Shown: positions 17,285-26,247, counted from the stretch's first letter. The stretch: 64,000 bases of DNA from Exiguobacterium sp. Leaf196 (GCF_001423965.1 NZ_LMPV01000001.1:509908-573907); one strand, 5' to 3'. Numbers and translations are program-made. The notes: generated by a model not told the origin, from the letters alone.

Positions 17285-18865
17285 ATGACAAACATTCTAC
17301 AAACGGAAGTCGAAAAGCGTCGGATTTTCGGCATCATTTCCCACCCGGATGCGGGTAAGACGACACTAACTGAAAAATTCCTCCTACACGGAGGCGCGAT
17401 CCGTGAGGCAGGTTCTGTCAAGGCACGGAAAAACTCGAAATTCGCGAAATCGGACTGGATGGAAATTGAAAAGCAACGGGGAATCTCTGTTACGTCTTCG
17501 GTCATGCAATTCGAATATGACAAAAAAATCGTTTCCATCATGGATACACCAGGTCACTCGGACTTCGGTGAAGATACGTACCGGATCCTGACAGCGGTTG
17601 ACTCGGCAATCATGGTCATCGATGCGGCGAAAGGGATCGAGTCGCAAACGAAGAAACTCTTCCAAGTCTGTCGAATGCGCGGGATTCCGATCTTTACGTT
17701 CATCAACAAGATGGACCGTCAAGCGCGTGACCCACTCGAATTGATGGAAGAACTCGAAGAAGTCCTCGGCATCCCGTCGGTTGCTGTGACGTGGCCAGCT
17801 GGTTCAGGGCAACAGTTCGAAGGGGTTTACGACCGCGTCAAAGGACAATTCCACTGCTTCAAAAATGATCGTAAGACGATTGAACTCGGCGAGGAAGGTC
17901 TCGCGAACGAAGAACTCGCGACGACGATTAACTCAGAAATGTACGAGACGTTGATGGATGAAGTCGACTTACTCGACGGCGCAGGTAACGAATACGATGA
18001 AGAATTGATCGCAAAAGGTGAACTGACTCCGGTCTTCTTCGGATCAGCACTCGTCGATTTCGGTGTCACACCACTTCTTGAACATTACTTGAACTTGTCT
18101 CCTTCACCGACACCACGTGAGTCGAACAAAGGAAAAGTCGAGCCGGCGCAAGACTTCTTCAGTGGTTTCGTCTTCAAGATTCAAGCGAACATGAACCCAA
18201 ACCACCGCGACCGGATTGCGTTCGTCCGGATCTGTACAGGTAAGTTCGATCGTGGGATGGACGTCGTCCTGACACGGACAGGCAAGAAGATGAAGCTGTC
18301 GCAATCGACTCAATTCATGGCGGATGAGCGTGAAACGGTCAACGAAGCGTTCGCAGGAGATGTCATCGGGTTATATGACTCAGGCAACTATCAAATCGGT
18401 GATACGATCACGAATGGCGATCCATCGTTACAATATGAAGCACTCCCGACGTTCGCACCAGAACTCTTCCTGAAGGTCTACACGAAAAACGCCTTGAAGT
18501 CGAAACAGTTCCAAAAAGGTGTCGAACAGCTTGCACAAGAAGGTGCGATCCAGGTCTACAAAACGGAATACAACGAAATCATCCTCGGAGCGATCGGACA
18601 ACTCCAATTCGAAGTCTTCGAGCACCGGCTCAAAGGTGAGTATGGCGTTGACATCTTGAAGGATGCCGCGAACTTCCAAGTCGCCAAGTGGATCAAGCCA
18701 GCAGAAGTCGCTGCTGTCAAACAATTGACGGATTCACGGACGGTTCTCGTCTATGACCGCTGGGAGAATGCCGTTCTGTTATTTGCGAATGATTTCGTCT
18801 ACGAGCGATTCGTTCAGAAAAACGAAGGAACGATCACATTGGTCGATTCACCGCAACAACTTTAA
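17285..18865 (+). CDS. prfC: Peptide chain release factor 3
   Basis: The 526-residue protein is a translational GTPase of the RF3 type: G1 SHPDAGKTTLTEK, switch I RGISVTSS, G3 DTPGHSDFGEDTYR, G4 NKMDRQARDP and the RF3-specific ARKNSKFAKSDWMEIEKQ. RF3 recycles class I release factors from the ribosome after termination. Full length is typical (about 520-530). The ATG follows AAAGGAACT. It stands alone, divergent from the MFS leader, and ends at a strong terminator. As I recall, B. subtilis lacks prfC, so it is not a universal Bacillales gene. Confidence 0.95.
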   Translation: MTNILQTEVEKRRIFGIISHPDAGKTTLTEKFLLHGGAIREAGSVKARKNSKFAKSDWMEIEKQRGISVTSSVMQFEYDKKIVSIMDTPGHSDFGEDTYRILTAVDSAIMVIDAAKGIESQTKKLFQVCRMRGIPIFTFINKMDRQARDPLELMEELEEVLGIPSVAVTWPAGSGQQFEGVYDRVKGQFHCFKNDRKTIELGEEGLANEELATTINSEMYETLMDEVDLLDGAGNEYDEELIAKGELTPVFFGSALVDFGVTPLLEHYLNLSPSPTPRESNKGKVEPAQDFFSGFVFKIQANMNPNHRDRIAFVRICTGKFDRGMDVVLTRTGKKMKLSQSTQFMADERETVNEAFAGDVIGLYDSGNYQIGDTITNGDPSLQYEALPTFAPELFLKVYTKNALKSKQFQKGVEQLAQEGAIQVYKTEYNEIILGAIGQLQFEVFEHRLKGEYGVDILKDAANFQVAKWIKPAEVAAVKQLTDSRTVLVYDRWENAVLLFANDFVYERFVQKNEGTITLVDSPQQL

Positions 18866-18870
18866 TGTTT

Positions 18871-18904
18871 TTACGGACTACTTTTCGAAGTGGTCCGTTT
18901 TTTC
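18871..18904 (+). terminator. Rho-independent terminator after prfC
   Basis: ACGGAC.ACTT, loop TTCG, AAGT.GTCCGT, then T6. Confidence 0.88.
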
Positions 18905-18990
18905 GTTCTGGAAATCTCGTTTGATGACAAGCGAACAAGGGTAAAATTAGAGCGTGTTTGAATTCATATGAAAAAGGACGGTGTCATGTG

Positions 18991-19464
18991 ATGGCGAAAC
19001 GGTTTGTTGGGATTTATCAGGATCAATCGAGTCTGGAACGAAAAATTGAAGAATTGAAACAGCAAGGACATCATGATTCGGACTTTTCTGTCGTCGGTCG
19101 AGATGACGCAGCAGAAGAAGCATCAGGTGCGAGTTGGATTGATCAAGTCAAATCAACGTTCTCTAAAGAACCACCGCTCCGTGAGACGTTAAAACGTGTC
19201 GGACATTCGGATGATGAGGCAGAACGGCATTACGCGGAAGTCGAGCGAGGTGGTCTTGCACTGTTCGTCAAGGATCGAGATCACGACCATGACCATGACC
19301 ACGATCACCATCATGACCATGAGCATCATCATAACCATGACCACGATCATCGGTACGACGAAAATAAAGTCGAAAATCCAGGGAACAACGCCTATGAATC
19401 CAATCACCGTGAGGAAGGTGAGAAGAGCGACCGGGCGAAATGGAAAGCTGACGATATCGACTAA
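18991..19464 (+). CDS. General stress protein 17M-like (YflT family) with His/Asp-rich segment
   Basis: A 157-residue protein. Residues 1-80 resemble the GSP17M/YflT domain (KRFVGIYQDQSSLERKIEELKQQGH, DDAAEE, SDDEAERHYAEVERGGLALFV), found in SigB-controlled stress proteins. Residues 98-120 are almost only His and Asp (DHDHDHDHHHDHEH) and could bind Ni, Zn or Co; an acidic, Lys-rich tail follows. I place the start at 18991, after AAGGACGG, since the upstream ATG lacks a suitable site. I did not find a convincing SigB promoter. The His segment may also reflect slippage-prone expansion. Confidence 0.75.
   Translation: MAKRFVGIYQDQSSLERKIEELKQQGHHDSDFSVVGRDDAAEEASGASWIDQVKSTFSKEPPLRETLKRVGHSDDEAERHYAEVERGGLALFVKDRDHDHDHDHDHHHDHEHHHNHDHDHRYDENKVENPGNNAYESNHREEGEKSDRAKWKADDID
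19282..19350 (+). repeat. Degenerate GACCAT/CATCAT hexamer repeat coding the His/Asp tract
   Basis: A run of GACCAT, GACCAC, GATCAC and CATCAT units encodes residues 98-120 of the stress protein. Such low-complexity DNA can change in length by slippage. Confidence 0.7.
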
Positions 19465-19471
19465 TACCTAG

Positions 19472-19508
19472 AAGTGAAGACGCCATTTTGGTGATCTTCA
19501 CTTTTTTT
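19472..19508 (+). terminator. Rho-independent terminator
   Basis: AGTGAAG.C.CCA, loop TTT, TGG.GATCTTCACT, then T7. Confidence 0.8.
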
Positions 19509-19583
19509 CGTATCCTAAGTCGCTGGGCAAGATATGTGAGGAATCGTGGTGCTATACTGAGAGCATCGAAGAGGTGATAATAC

Positions 19584-20672
19584 ATGAAAAAAATAGTGAC
19601 AGCTTTAGCAGGAATCGGTCTTGCCAGTGCTTGGTTCATCAACCGATACCCGGTGTTCGGGAAACGACCAAGCCGTGCAGAGCGGCGGAGTTTCGAACGA
19701 TCAGATCGTTTTGTTGACGGGAAATTCAAAAATGAGATGGATTTCCAGTTGAAGATGGAATGGGACTCGATGAAAAGCATCTTAAAGGATTACGGACGAA
19801 ACATTCCGAATCTGCGTCCTGTCAAAGCGTTACCGACGCTTCCGTATCAGCGACGTCAAGACGATAGTGAAGCACCACGCGTCACATGGTTCGGACATTC
19901 GGCATTTTTACTCGAACTCGATGGACAAACGATTTTCTTTGACCCGATGCTCGGGCGCGCACCATCACCGTTCCCGAAACTGGGGGGAGGACGTTTTCAA
20001 ACGACGCAGACCGTTGATCTCGAACGCTTGCCGTTGATCGATGTCGTCGTCTATTCGCACGACCATTATGATCACCTGGATTATCCATCCGTCCTCGCTT
20101 TGAAAAATCGAGTCGGTCGCTTCATCGTGCCACTCGGGGTCGGGAGTCGTCTCCGTGGATGGGGCGTCTCGGCGGAGCGAATCACGGAACTCGACTGGCA
20201 TGAATCGACGCAAGTCGGTGGCATTAAGCTGACAGCGGCTCCGTCGCGCCATTATTCAGGGCGAAATGGTCTTGATCAATTTTCAACGCTGTGGGCGTCA
20301 TGGGTCATTGAAGGCTCGCAAAAAGTTTTCTTTAGTGGTGATAGTGGGTATGGTCCACATTTTAAAGCGATTGGCGAACAGTATGGTCCGTTTGATTTAA
20401 CGATGATGGAATGTGGGCAGTATGATGTCCGGTGGTCCAATTCGCACATGTTACCGGAACAAACAGTTCAAGCACATCGTGATGTCAAAGGTCGCGTCTT
20501 GATGCCGATTCACTGGTCTGCCTTCATCCTCGCGTTTCATGCCTGGTTCGAACCGGTCGAACGGTTGCTCAAGGAAGCAAAACGCGATGAGATTCCAGTT
20601 TTGACACCAATGATTGGGGAGAGTGTGACACCCGAGAGCACAACACGGAAATGGTGGCGGGAAGTGCGTTGA
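19584..20672 (+). CDS. Metallo-beta-lactamase-fold hydrolase (NAPE-PLD/UlaG-like), membrane-anchored
   Basis: A 362-residue protein with an N-terminal hydrophobic segment (residues 4-20) that could be an anchor or uncleaved signal. The metallo-beta-lactamase fold follows: WFGHSAFLLEL, FFDPML, SHDHYDHLD (the HxHxDH metal motif), PSRHYSGR, FFSGDSGYG, then the closing IHWSAFILAFHAWFEP typical of the NAPE-PLD-like branch. Members act on phosphodiester or lactone substrates; the substrate here is unknown. The ATG follows GAGGTGAT. It has its own terminator at 20709. Confidence 0.85.
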   Translation: MKKIVTALAGIGLASAWFINRYPVFGKRPSRAERRSFERSDRFVDGKFKNEMDFQLKMEWDSMKSILKDYGRNIPNLRPVKALPTLPYQRRQDDSEAPRVTWFGHSAFLLELDGQTIFFDPMLGRAPSPFPKLGGGRFQTTQTVDLERLPLIDVVVYSHDHYDHLDYPSVLALKNRVGRFIVPLGVGSRLRGWGVSAERITELDWHESTQVGGIKLTAAPSRHYSGRNGLDQFSTLWASWVIEGSQKVFFSGDSGYGPHFKAIGEQYGPFDLTMMECGQYDVRWSNSHMLPEQTVQAHRDVKGRVLMPIHWSAFILAFHAWFEPVERLLKEAKRDEIPVLTPMIGESVTPESTTRKWWREVR

Positions 20673-20708
20673 ATAGTTGATTTCCAATCTAATTCACAAG
20701 TTTTTATG

Positions 20709-20742
20709 AAAGAGCGCGGTTTAACAATCGCGTTCTTTATTA
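20709..20742 (+). terminator. Terminator after the metallo-hydrolase gene
   Basis: AAAGAGCGCG pairs with CGCGTTCTTT and is followed by ATTATAT. It lies inside the 5' extension of the next reading frame, an argument against the upstream ATG at 20706. Confidence 0.65.
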
Positions 20743-20765
20743 TATCTAATAAAGGAGTGAGAAGA

Positions 20766-21419
20766 TTGCAAGAATACTTCAAAGTGCTAGATGACTTATC
20801 AAGTTATCGAAATAAAAAACAGATGGATGAATACTATAACTACATAAAAGAAGAAGTTAGTAAAAATCGTCAGATCACTGAGTTAATCAGATTGAAAAAA
20901 GGACGGTTTAAAGAGTTCATCGAGGAATACATTCCAGCTTATATTTTTTCGAAATCAGTTTATTTTCCTGAAAATGCTCAAATTAAGATTATCATTGGGA
21001 ACCAAGGATATGATGCATTGATGAAATTAGAAGACGGTTTAATCGAAAAACTCGAATTTACATCTTATATAGATGGTCCGAGAGAAGTTGAAATTGCAAA
21101 ATCCTTAAATGAAAAGGGTATATGGAGAACTCGTTTAAGCAGTTTGGATACATTAGAAGAGAGACGGAAACACTTTTTAGAAGAAACCAAAAAAAACATT
21201 GATAAAAAAGCTACAAAAAATTACAGTGATGTAAGTTTAGTTTTTAGTATTCACATCATGGAACTAGAACAAATTCCAGAACATCATGACTATCGTCTTC
21301 AAGATAAAGTGAGAGAATATATTCAAGCGACAACCTTTAACGCTAAGGAAGTATTTTTAATAATCGATGACGGTGGAAGGACGGAATTGATAGATGATCG
21401 TGTCATTCGAATTAAATAA
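20766..21419 (+). CDS. Hypothetical protein, 217 residues, AT-rich gene
   Basis: I do not recognise the product. It is Lys- and Glu-rich, soluble and mixed alpha/beta: a helical N-terminal third (YRNKKQMDEYYNYIKEEVSK), then strands (QIKIIIGNQGYDAL) and a closing EVFLIIDDGGRTEL. The start is TTG at 20766, seven bases after AAAGGAGTGAG. Base composition is clearly more AT-rich than the flanking genes, with many AAA, ATT and TTA codons, which suggests recent acquisition. It is isolated between two terminators with no toxin, restriction or phage partner visible. Confidence 0.7.
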   Translation: MQEYFKVLDDLSSYRNKKQMDEYYNYIKEEVSKNRQITELIRLKKGRFKEFIEEYIPAYIFSKSVYFPENAQIKIIIGNQGYDALMKLEDGLIEKLEFTSYIDGPREVEIAKSLNEKGIWRTRLSSLDTLEERRKHFLEETKKNIDKKATKNYSDVSLVFSIHIMELEQIPEHHDYRLQDKVREYIQATTFNAKEVFLIIDDGGRTELIDDRVIRIK

Positions 21420-21425
21420 GTAAAC

Positions 21426-21476
21426 AGCAAGGGAGCTCGATAACTGAAATGTACTTCGGAATCGAACTCCCTTGCT
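21426..21476. terminator. Long hairpin terminator
   Basis: The 16-base arm AGCAAGGGAGCTCGAT pairs with a distal arm at 21461-21476 with one mismatch. T-rich sequence follows on the plus strand. Confidence 0.7.
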
Positions 21477-21490
21477 ATTTGAATGATTCA

Positions 21491-21545
21491 GGACGAGATG
21501 CTCATCCTCGATCCTTACAGGAAAGCAAGGATGATGACATCGTCC
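21491..21545. other. Structured hairpin 3' of the permease gene
   Basis: Nested pairing GGACGA.ATG..CATCCT..CCTT with AAGG.TGATG.CATCGTCC. There is no T run on either strand, so it is not a standard terminator. It could stabilise the 3' end of the permease transcript. Confidence 0.35.
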
Positions 21546-21561
21546 GGACATACAATACCAT

Positions 21562-22800
21562 TTAGCTCGCCAATCGATCCGCTTGTATCCCACGACGTGA
21601 ACGAAGCTTTTCGACAATTTCGAAACCGAGCACAAGCATCGTTCCGACGAGCAATCCATTACTGAGAAACGGACGAAGCGTCAAAGGCAGGACTTCAGCG
21701 ATGACGGTCGATTGCAACAAAATACTGATACCGATGACGGCACTGATTGCAAACGCATGGCGACGACGGCTGTTCTCCATGTTACTTTCCGCTGACTGCC
21801 AGGCAATTAAAAACATATGCGGCAATGTCGCAAGCAACGCTGCACTCGCGACGCTCCGCGGCAATGTTGCGATGATCCCGATCAAGCTTGGGAAGAAACC
21901 AATCAGTGCGATGATGAGTGAGGCAATCAAGAACGGACGACGTTTCCGGCTATCTGTTTGTGCGATGAATCCACTCGTGATGGGTAATGGCACAGGAACG
22001 AGCGTCGAGAACGTAGCAGCGAGTAAATGAATGACACCTTCGATCGACAAGCCTTGGTGCAGACGTCCTTGTTTTTGAAGCGTTGCTTCGACGGCGCTTA
22101 AGGCAGCGATCAAATTGACGACGAGCAAGATCGCGAACGGAATCGCGACAAGGAATGCACTGCCGTCAAACTGTGGCCATCCGAACGGTAACGCTTGCGG
22201 TGGTGCAAACAAACTAGACGACGTAGGAAGTGACGGACGGCTGACGAGCCAACCGACGAGAATTCCGATCATCAAGGCGAACGGACGTAAGCGACTCGGT
22301 CCGAATTGGCTGAGTCCGAGCACAAGTAAGAACGTGATGATACCAGCGAGACGTGTTGCTTCGACGGCGAGGACGGCACCAAGCATGACGCCTGTTAATT
22401 GAATACATAATAAAAGCAAAAATGTTCCGCTGACGAGCGGTGTGAAGACGGGTAATAAGTATTTTGTCCATCCTGTCAAACCGAGAATGATAAGGACAAT
22501 ACCGGCAATTACGACGGCTGCCATCGCAATCGTAAAGGCTGTTTTTGAATCGACCGGTAGTGCGGCGATGACAACGAAGATACTGACCCATGATCCGGCA
22601 GGTCCCGATACGATTGGAAGCCGGTGGCCGAAAGCGCCGTGTAGGAAACAGGCAATCCCGCCTACAAAGAACGACCGTTGGACAAGGGCAGCTGTTTCGA
22701 CTGAGGAGAGGTCGAACAGACTAGCGACGACGATCGGTAAGGCAATCGTGTTCGCAAGTAAGAAGACGATCCACTGGAAAGTAGAAGTCGTTTGTTTCAT
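21562..22800 (-). CDS. NCS2 xanthine/uracil permease family protein (YwdJ-like)
   Basis: A 412-residue nucleobase transporter with 12-14 predicted helices. Family features are IPIVSGPAGSWVSIFVVI near helix 3, LTGVMLGAV, and the helix 10 region LSAVEATLQKQ followed by ATFSTLVPVPLPITSGFIAQT. It resembles the YwdJ branch more than PbuX or PyrP. The substrate is probably a purine or pyrimidine base, but not determinable. The ATG follows AAAGGAGCT. It is divergent from a LysR-type gene, the usual arrangement for a regulator and its target. Confidence 0.82.
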   Translation of the reverse strand: MKQTTSTFQWIVFLLANTIALPIVVASLFDLSSVETAALVQRSFFVGGIACFLHGAFGHRLPIVSGPAGSWVSIFVVIAALPVDSKTAFTIAMAAVVIAGIVLIILGLTGWTKYLLPVFTPLVSGTFLLLLCIQLTGVMLGAVLAVEATRLAGIITFLLVLGLSQFGPSRLRPFALMIGILVGWLVSRPSLPTSSSLFAPPQALPFGWPQFDGSAFLVAIPFAILLVVNLIAALSAVEATLQKQGRLHQGLSIEGVIHLLAATFSTLVPVPLPITSGFIAQTDSRKRRPFLIASLIIALIGFFPSLIGIIATLPRSVASAALLATLPHMFLIAWQSAESNMENSRRRHAFAISAVIGISILLQSTVIAEVLPLTLRPFLSNGLLVGTMLVLGFEIVEKLRSRRGIQADRLAS

Positions 22801-22844
22801 GAAAAAGCTCCTTTCTTAAACTGAAGATATTCCTGCATCATAGC

Positions 22845-22869
22845 ATATGATTGATGTTATGATTCATAT
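22845..22869. promoter_or_regulatory. Inverted repeat between permease and LysR genes
   Basis: ATATGA-N13-TCATAT lies midway between the two divergent genes. LysR regulators usually bind T-N11-A type dyads in such a position. Confidence 0.4.
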
Positions 22870-22907
22870 ATCTTTATACATGAAAACATATGAAAGAGAT
22901 GATGAGT

Positions 22908-23729
22908 ATGGATTTACGTCAGTACCGCTATTTTTGTGCGGTCGTCGAGGAACAATCTGTCACACGAGCAGCGGAGCGCTTAAGAATGGCACAACCTGCC
23001 TTGACGCAACAAATCCGACGAATGGAAGAAGAGTTAAGCGTTCGTCTGATCGAGCGGGCAGGGCGCGGAATCCGGATCACACCAAGCGGCAACCGCTTAT
23101 ATGAAAGGGCGGTTTCATTGCTACAGTTTGAGCAGGAGACACGAATGGAATTAAGCGACATCGAAGCCGGACGAACAGGAATTTTGCGGATTGGTGTCAA
23201 CACGTTATCAGCCAGTCGGCTTGTTGACTGGATCGAACAGATGAAACGACTACATCCTGGTATTATCTTACAAGTCCACCAAGGAGAATCGAGTGCGCTC
23301 ATCGAACGGTTAAAAGAGCGGTCGCTTGATGCAGCGTTGGTCCGTTTGCCGATTGATGCGCAAGGCGTCTCGATTGAATGGATGGAGGAAGAGCCGTTTC
23401 ATCAAGTCTGGCATCCTGATCATCCGACAGCGGATCTCATCATTCCAAGTCAGGAAGGACTTGGTGTCTTTCAGACATTAAGTCAACGGCTCGGTGTCGT
23501 ATCGCAAGAGACGTGTTCTGACGTCTTGACGCTGATTGGACTCGTCCGAAAGGGGAAGGCTGTGACTGTATTGCCGGAGAGTACGTTGCGGGAACTGGAT
23601 ATGGCAGGACTGCATCAGACATACCTGTCAGGTGCCGCGAGTACGACAGCCTTTGTCTGGTTGACGGAGACGGGACCGACGACACTGACGAAACAATTCA
23701 TTGAAATCATGCAAGAAACAGCAAAATAA
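22908..23729 (+). CDS. LysR family transcriptional regulator
   Basis: A 273-residue LysR regulator. The N-terminal winged helix reads MDLRQYRYFCAVVEEQSVTR, AAERLRMAQPALTQQIRRMEEEL, LIERAGRGIRITPSG. The effector domain runs from about 88 (TGILRIGVNTLSA). I take ATG 22908 because it gives the standard N-terminus and lies nine bases after AAAGAG; earlier in-frame ATGs exist at 22890 and 22902. Its likely target is the divergent nucleobase permease. rtcB follows 27 bases downstream and may be co-transcribed. Confidence 0.88.
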   Translation: MDLRQYRYFCAVVEEQSVTRAAERLRMAQPALTQQIRRMEEELSVRLIERAGRGIRITPSGNRLYERAVSLLQFEQETRMELSDIEAGRTGILRIGVNTLSASRLVDWIEQMKRLHPGIILQVHQGESSALIERLKERSLDAALVRLPIDAQGVSIEWMEEEPFHQVWHPDHPTADLIIPSQEGLGVFQTLSQRLGVVSQETCSDVLTLIGLVRKGKAVTVLPESTLRELDMAGLHQTYLSGAASTTAFVWLTETGPTTLTKQFIEIMQETAK

Positions 23730-23756
23730 TTAAATGGATAAGAAAGGAACAATCGA

Positions 23757-24941
23757 ATGAAAACGATTCAAGGCACATATGGGGAAGCAAAGATTTTCAC
23801 GGACAACGTCGACGAACTGACGATTAAGCAAGTAACAGCCATGTTGGAGGAACAATTTGCGACAGATAGTCGCGTTCGGATCATGCCGGATTGTCACGCT
23901 GGAAAAGGGTCCGTCATCGGAACGACGATGCATGTGACGGACGAGGTCGTACCGAATCTCGTCGGTGTCGATATCGGTTGCGGCATGTTATGTACACGAC
24001 TTGCTGGACAGGGACCAATCGACTTTGCAGAGCTTGACGCAACGATCCAGCATCTCATTCCAAGTGGCATGTCGGTGCGTCAGCAAGCCCATCCATTGTC
24101 AGAACAGGTACCGTTTGATCAAGTACTTGCACCGTTCAACGAGACACGGGCACGGTTGTCGATCGGGACGCTCGGTGGAGGGAATCATTTCATCGAACTG
24201 AACCAGGATGCAGCAGGACAGCGCTATCTCGTGATTCATTCCGGCAGTCGCAACCTTGGGAAGACGATTGCTGAACATTATCAGGCAGAAGCCGAGACGG
24301 CACGCTTCCAATTTGATGCGGGTCAAATCATTGAGGAATTAAAGCAGCAGGGGCGCGAATCGGATATTCAGGCGACCTTGCAGCAATTGAAGGAAAAACG
24401 ATCTACGTTTAACAAAGATTTAGCATCTGTTTCCGGAGAAACGATGGAGCGTTACCTCCATGATCTTAAGATAGCCCAACGATACGCAGCATTAAACCGT
24501 CAAGCGATGACCGAAGTCATTTTCGAGGCGATGGGATGGACGGTAGAGGATCAGTTCGATACGATCCACAACTACATTGATCTTGATGCGATGATTTTAA
24601 GAAAAGGTGCCATCTCTGCGAAAGCCGGCGAGCGGGCAATCATTCCGATGAACATGCGCGATGGCTCCTTGATCGTCGTCGGAAAAGGAAACCCTGATTG
24701 GAATTATTCCGCGCCACACGGAGCAGGACGCATCATGTCACGATCTAAAGCGTTCAAAACAGTTGAACTCGATGCATTCGAAAAGACGATGACCGATGTC
24801 TGGTCAAGTTCTGTCGTCGCGTCGACGCGTGACGAGTCGCCTTTCGTCTATAAACCGATGGACGAAATCATTCGCAATACGAAAGAAACGGTCGATGTCG
24901 TCGAGATCATTAAACCGCTATACAACTTTAAGGCAAAGTGA
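23757..24941 (+). CDS. rtcB: RtcB family RNA ligase
   Basis: A 394-residue RtcB-type 3'-phosphate RNA ligase. Motifs: MPDCHAGKGSVIG, VGVDIGCGML (Mn-binding Asp and Cys), GTLGGGNHFIEL, IHSGSRNLG, HNYIDLDAMILRKGA and the nucleotidyl-accepting His in SAPHGAGRIMSRSKA. The enzyme joins RNA 2',3'-cyclic phosphate or 3'-phosphate ends to 5'-OH ends using GTP and Mn, in RNA repair. It is in the shorter range for the family. No RtcA cyclase, archease or PrfH gene is adjacent. The ribosome site AAGAAAGGA precedes ATG. Confidence 0.93.
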   Translation: MKTIQGTYGEAKIFTDNVDELTIKQVTAMLEEQFATDSRVRIMPDCHAGKGSVIGTTMHVTDEVVPNLVGVDIGCGMLCTRLAGQGPIDFAELDATIQHLIPSGMSVRQQAHPLSEQVPFDQVLAPFNETRARLSIGTLGGGNHFIELNQDAAGQRYLVIHSGSRNLGKTIAEHYQAEAETARFQFDAGQIIEELKQQGRESDIQATLQQLKEKRSTFNKDLASVSGETMERYLHDLKIAQRYAALNRQAMTEVIFEAMGWTVEDQFDTIHNYIDLDAMILRKGAISAKAGERAIIPMNMRDGSLIVVGKGNPDWNYSAPHGAGRIMSRSKAFKTVELDAFEKTMTDVWSSSVVASTRDESPFVYKPMDEIIRNTKETVDVVEIIKPLYNFKAK

Positions 24942-24974
24942 TATCAGGGTGTTTTCAAAAGGGGAGGATAGTGT

Positions 24975-25577
24975 ATGCGCTATAAGCGAAACATGGCGAT
25001 CCTATTTTCGAGTGTATTTTTAAGTGTAGGATGTACGGATGAGGCGGTCACGACGGAACAGAAAAAAGTAGAAGTCAAAACTACTACTCATACGAATCAG
25101 AAGACAAAACATCCCATCTTACATCCTGTTCAGTATGAAAAGCTGTTCAAGTATATGGATGAACACCTGAAGATGGATCAATTTCAGTTGCAGGCAAGTA
25201 CGATAGGTTCAGATTTCACGGCTGTAGATCGATCATTGAGTTTTGGGAAGAGACGTTGGTTAACCGTTGACGGAACGATAGACACACCGTCGACACAAGA
25301 GACACTTTATTTTGAAAATCAAAAACAAGATACGCGGTTAGCGATCCATTTTACTTATACAGATCGATACATAGGCAATGACGTGATGCAGTATCAATCA
25401 AGTGATGGCTACAAAGGGCTTAATCAAAAGCTATCGAATCAGTCTGATCTTATCATCATCAGCTACAAAAACATCCTCATATCCGTGCAACAAAATGCTT
25501 TATATAAAGTCGATCCTGACACGACGCAGGAGGCAGCAAAACAGGTGATTCACGAATTAAAAAACGCTCCCGTTTAA
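24975..25577 (+). CDS. Putative lipoprotein, 200 residues
   Basis: A 200-residue exported protein. The basic start MRYKRNMAILFSSVFLSVGC ends in a lipobox-like SVGC, so Cys20 may be lipid-modified, though Ser at -3 is weak. A Thr/Lys-rich linker and a mixed alpha/beta domain follow, with SDLIIISYKNILISVQ near the end. I do not recognise the family. The ATG follows GGGGAGGATAG. It follows rtcB by 33 bases and could be on its transcript. Its 3' end carries the terminator of the opposing gene. Confidence 0.65.
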   Translation: MRYKRNMAILFSSVFLSVGCTDEAVTTEQKKVEVKTTTHTNQKTKHPILHPVQYEKLFKYMDEHLKMDQFQLQASTIGSDFTAVDRSLSFGKRRWLTVDGTIDTPSTQETLYFENQKQDTRLAIHFTYTDRYIGNDVMQYQSSDGYKGLNQKLSNQSDLIIISYKNILISVQQNALYKVDPDTTQEAAKQVIHELKNAPV

Positions 25578-25588
25578 AACGAGAACGT
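25556..25588 (-). terminator. Terminator for the minus-strand DUF1269-like gene
   Basis: ACGTTCTCGTTT pairs with AAACGGGAGCGT (two mismatches) on the minus strand and is followed by T6. The stem lies in the 3' end of the opposing lipoprotein gene. Confidence 0.6.
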
Positions 25589-25610
25589 AAAGATGACAAC
25601 TTTGATTTGA

Positions 25611-26105
25611 TTAGACGGCACCATCCGGCAATGTCTCACCTGTCCGGCGAATCGTCGCTCCGAGTTCAGCGGCAATCGCATTGACGGCTTCTGAATCTTC
25701 GTTGACTTCACTGATCAAGATGACACCGTAATGATTGGGATTGATCTGATTCAGTGTCCGGTTAAACAAATCAAACGAATCTCGTTCGTTTTTTTCATCC
25801 CGATTCGCACCAATCAAGTAGCCAGCGACGGAACCGACGAGCATCCCGAACGGACCACCGATGACGCCGATTGCCATGCCGATCAATGAACCCTTGAACG
25901 ATTGATCCTGTTGCGTGAAGTCGATCGCATCGATGAAAGAGAACCCCTCTGCTTCGTCGCGTTTTGCGAGAACCATCTGGTCCATGTCGATTTCCTTGAT
26001 CGCTTCGAGGTCTTTGATCATCGCGAAGCCTGTTTGCGCTTTTTCTAAATCATTGAAAATAATCGTCGTAATGACGTGCGTTGCATCGCTTTTATATTTC
26101 GCCAT
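25611..26105 (-). CDS. DUF1269-like membrane-associated protein
   Basis: A 164-residue protein whose layout resembles DUF1269 proteins: an N-terminal ferredoxin-like segment (VITTIIFNDLEKAQTGFAMI), a basic/acidic stretch (MVLAKRDEAEGFSF), a glycine-rich membrane hairpin (IGMAIGVIGGPFGMLVGSVAGYLIG) and a C-terminal ISEVNEDSEAVNAIAAELGA. Such proteins are often stress-induced. ATG 26105 follows GTGGAGGC, better than the upstream start. It is divergent from the aconitase gene. Confidence 0.65.
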   Translation of the reverse strand: MAKYKSDATHVITTIIFNDLEKAQTGFAMIKDLEAIKEIDMDQMVLAKRDEAEGFSFIDAIDFTQQDQSFKGSLIGMAIGVIGGPFGMLVGSVAGYLIGANRDEKNERDSFDLFNRTLNQINPNHYGVILISEVNEDSEAVNAIAAELGATIRRTGETLPDGAV

Positions 26106-26232
26106 AATAAACGCCTCCACAAGAATCGGATATCATACTACACTTTTTAAGTACCCTGAACATTCTAAATGGAAACGCATGACTGGAAATATGGCAAGAA
26201 CAGGACAACAGAATAATTTTCTAATATCGGCA

Positions 26233-26247
26233 ATAAGTAAAACTTAT
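26233..26247 (+). promoter_or_regulatory. CcpC-type dyad upstream of acnA
   Basis: ATAA-N7-TTAT, the exact dyad bound by CcpC at the B. subtilis citB promoter. It is centred about 60 bases before the predicted start of transcription, close to the -66 position known there. No ccpC gene is visible in this window. Confidence 0.5.

Noticed and set aside
19189..19407. Minus-strand hydrophobic frame opposite the His/Asp tract
   Set aside because: Its Val/Met repeats are the reverse reading of the CAT/GAC repeat, not a membrane protein.
20706..20765. ATG start at 20706 for the 217-residue AT-rich gene
   Set aside because: There is no ribosome site, and the segment contains the terminator hairpin of the previous gene. 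TTG 20766 has AAAGGAGTGAG in front.
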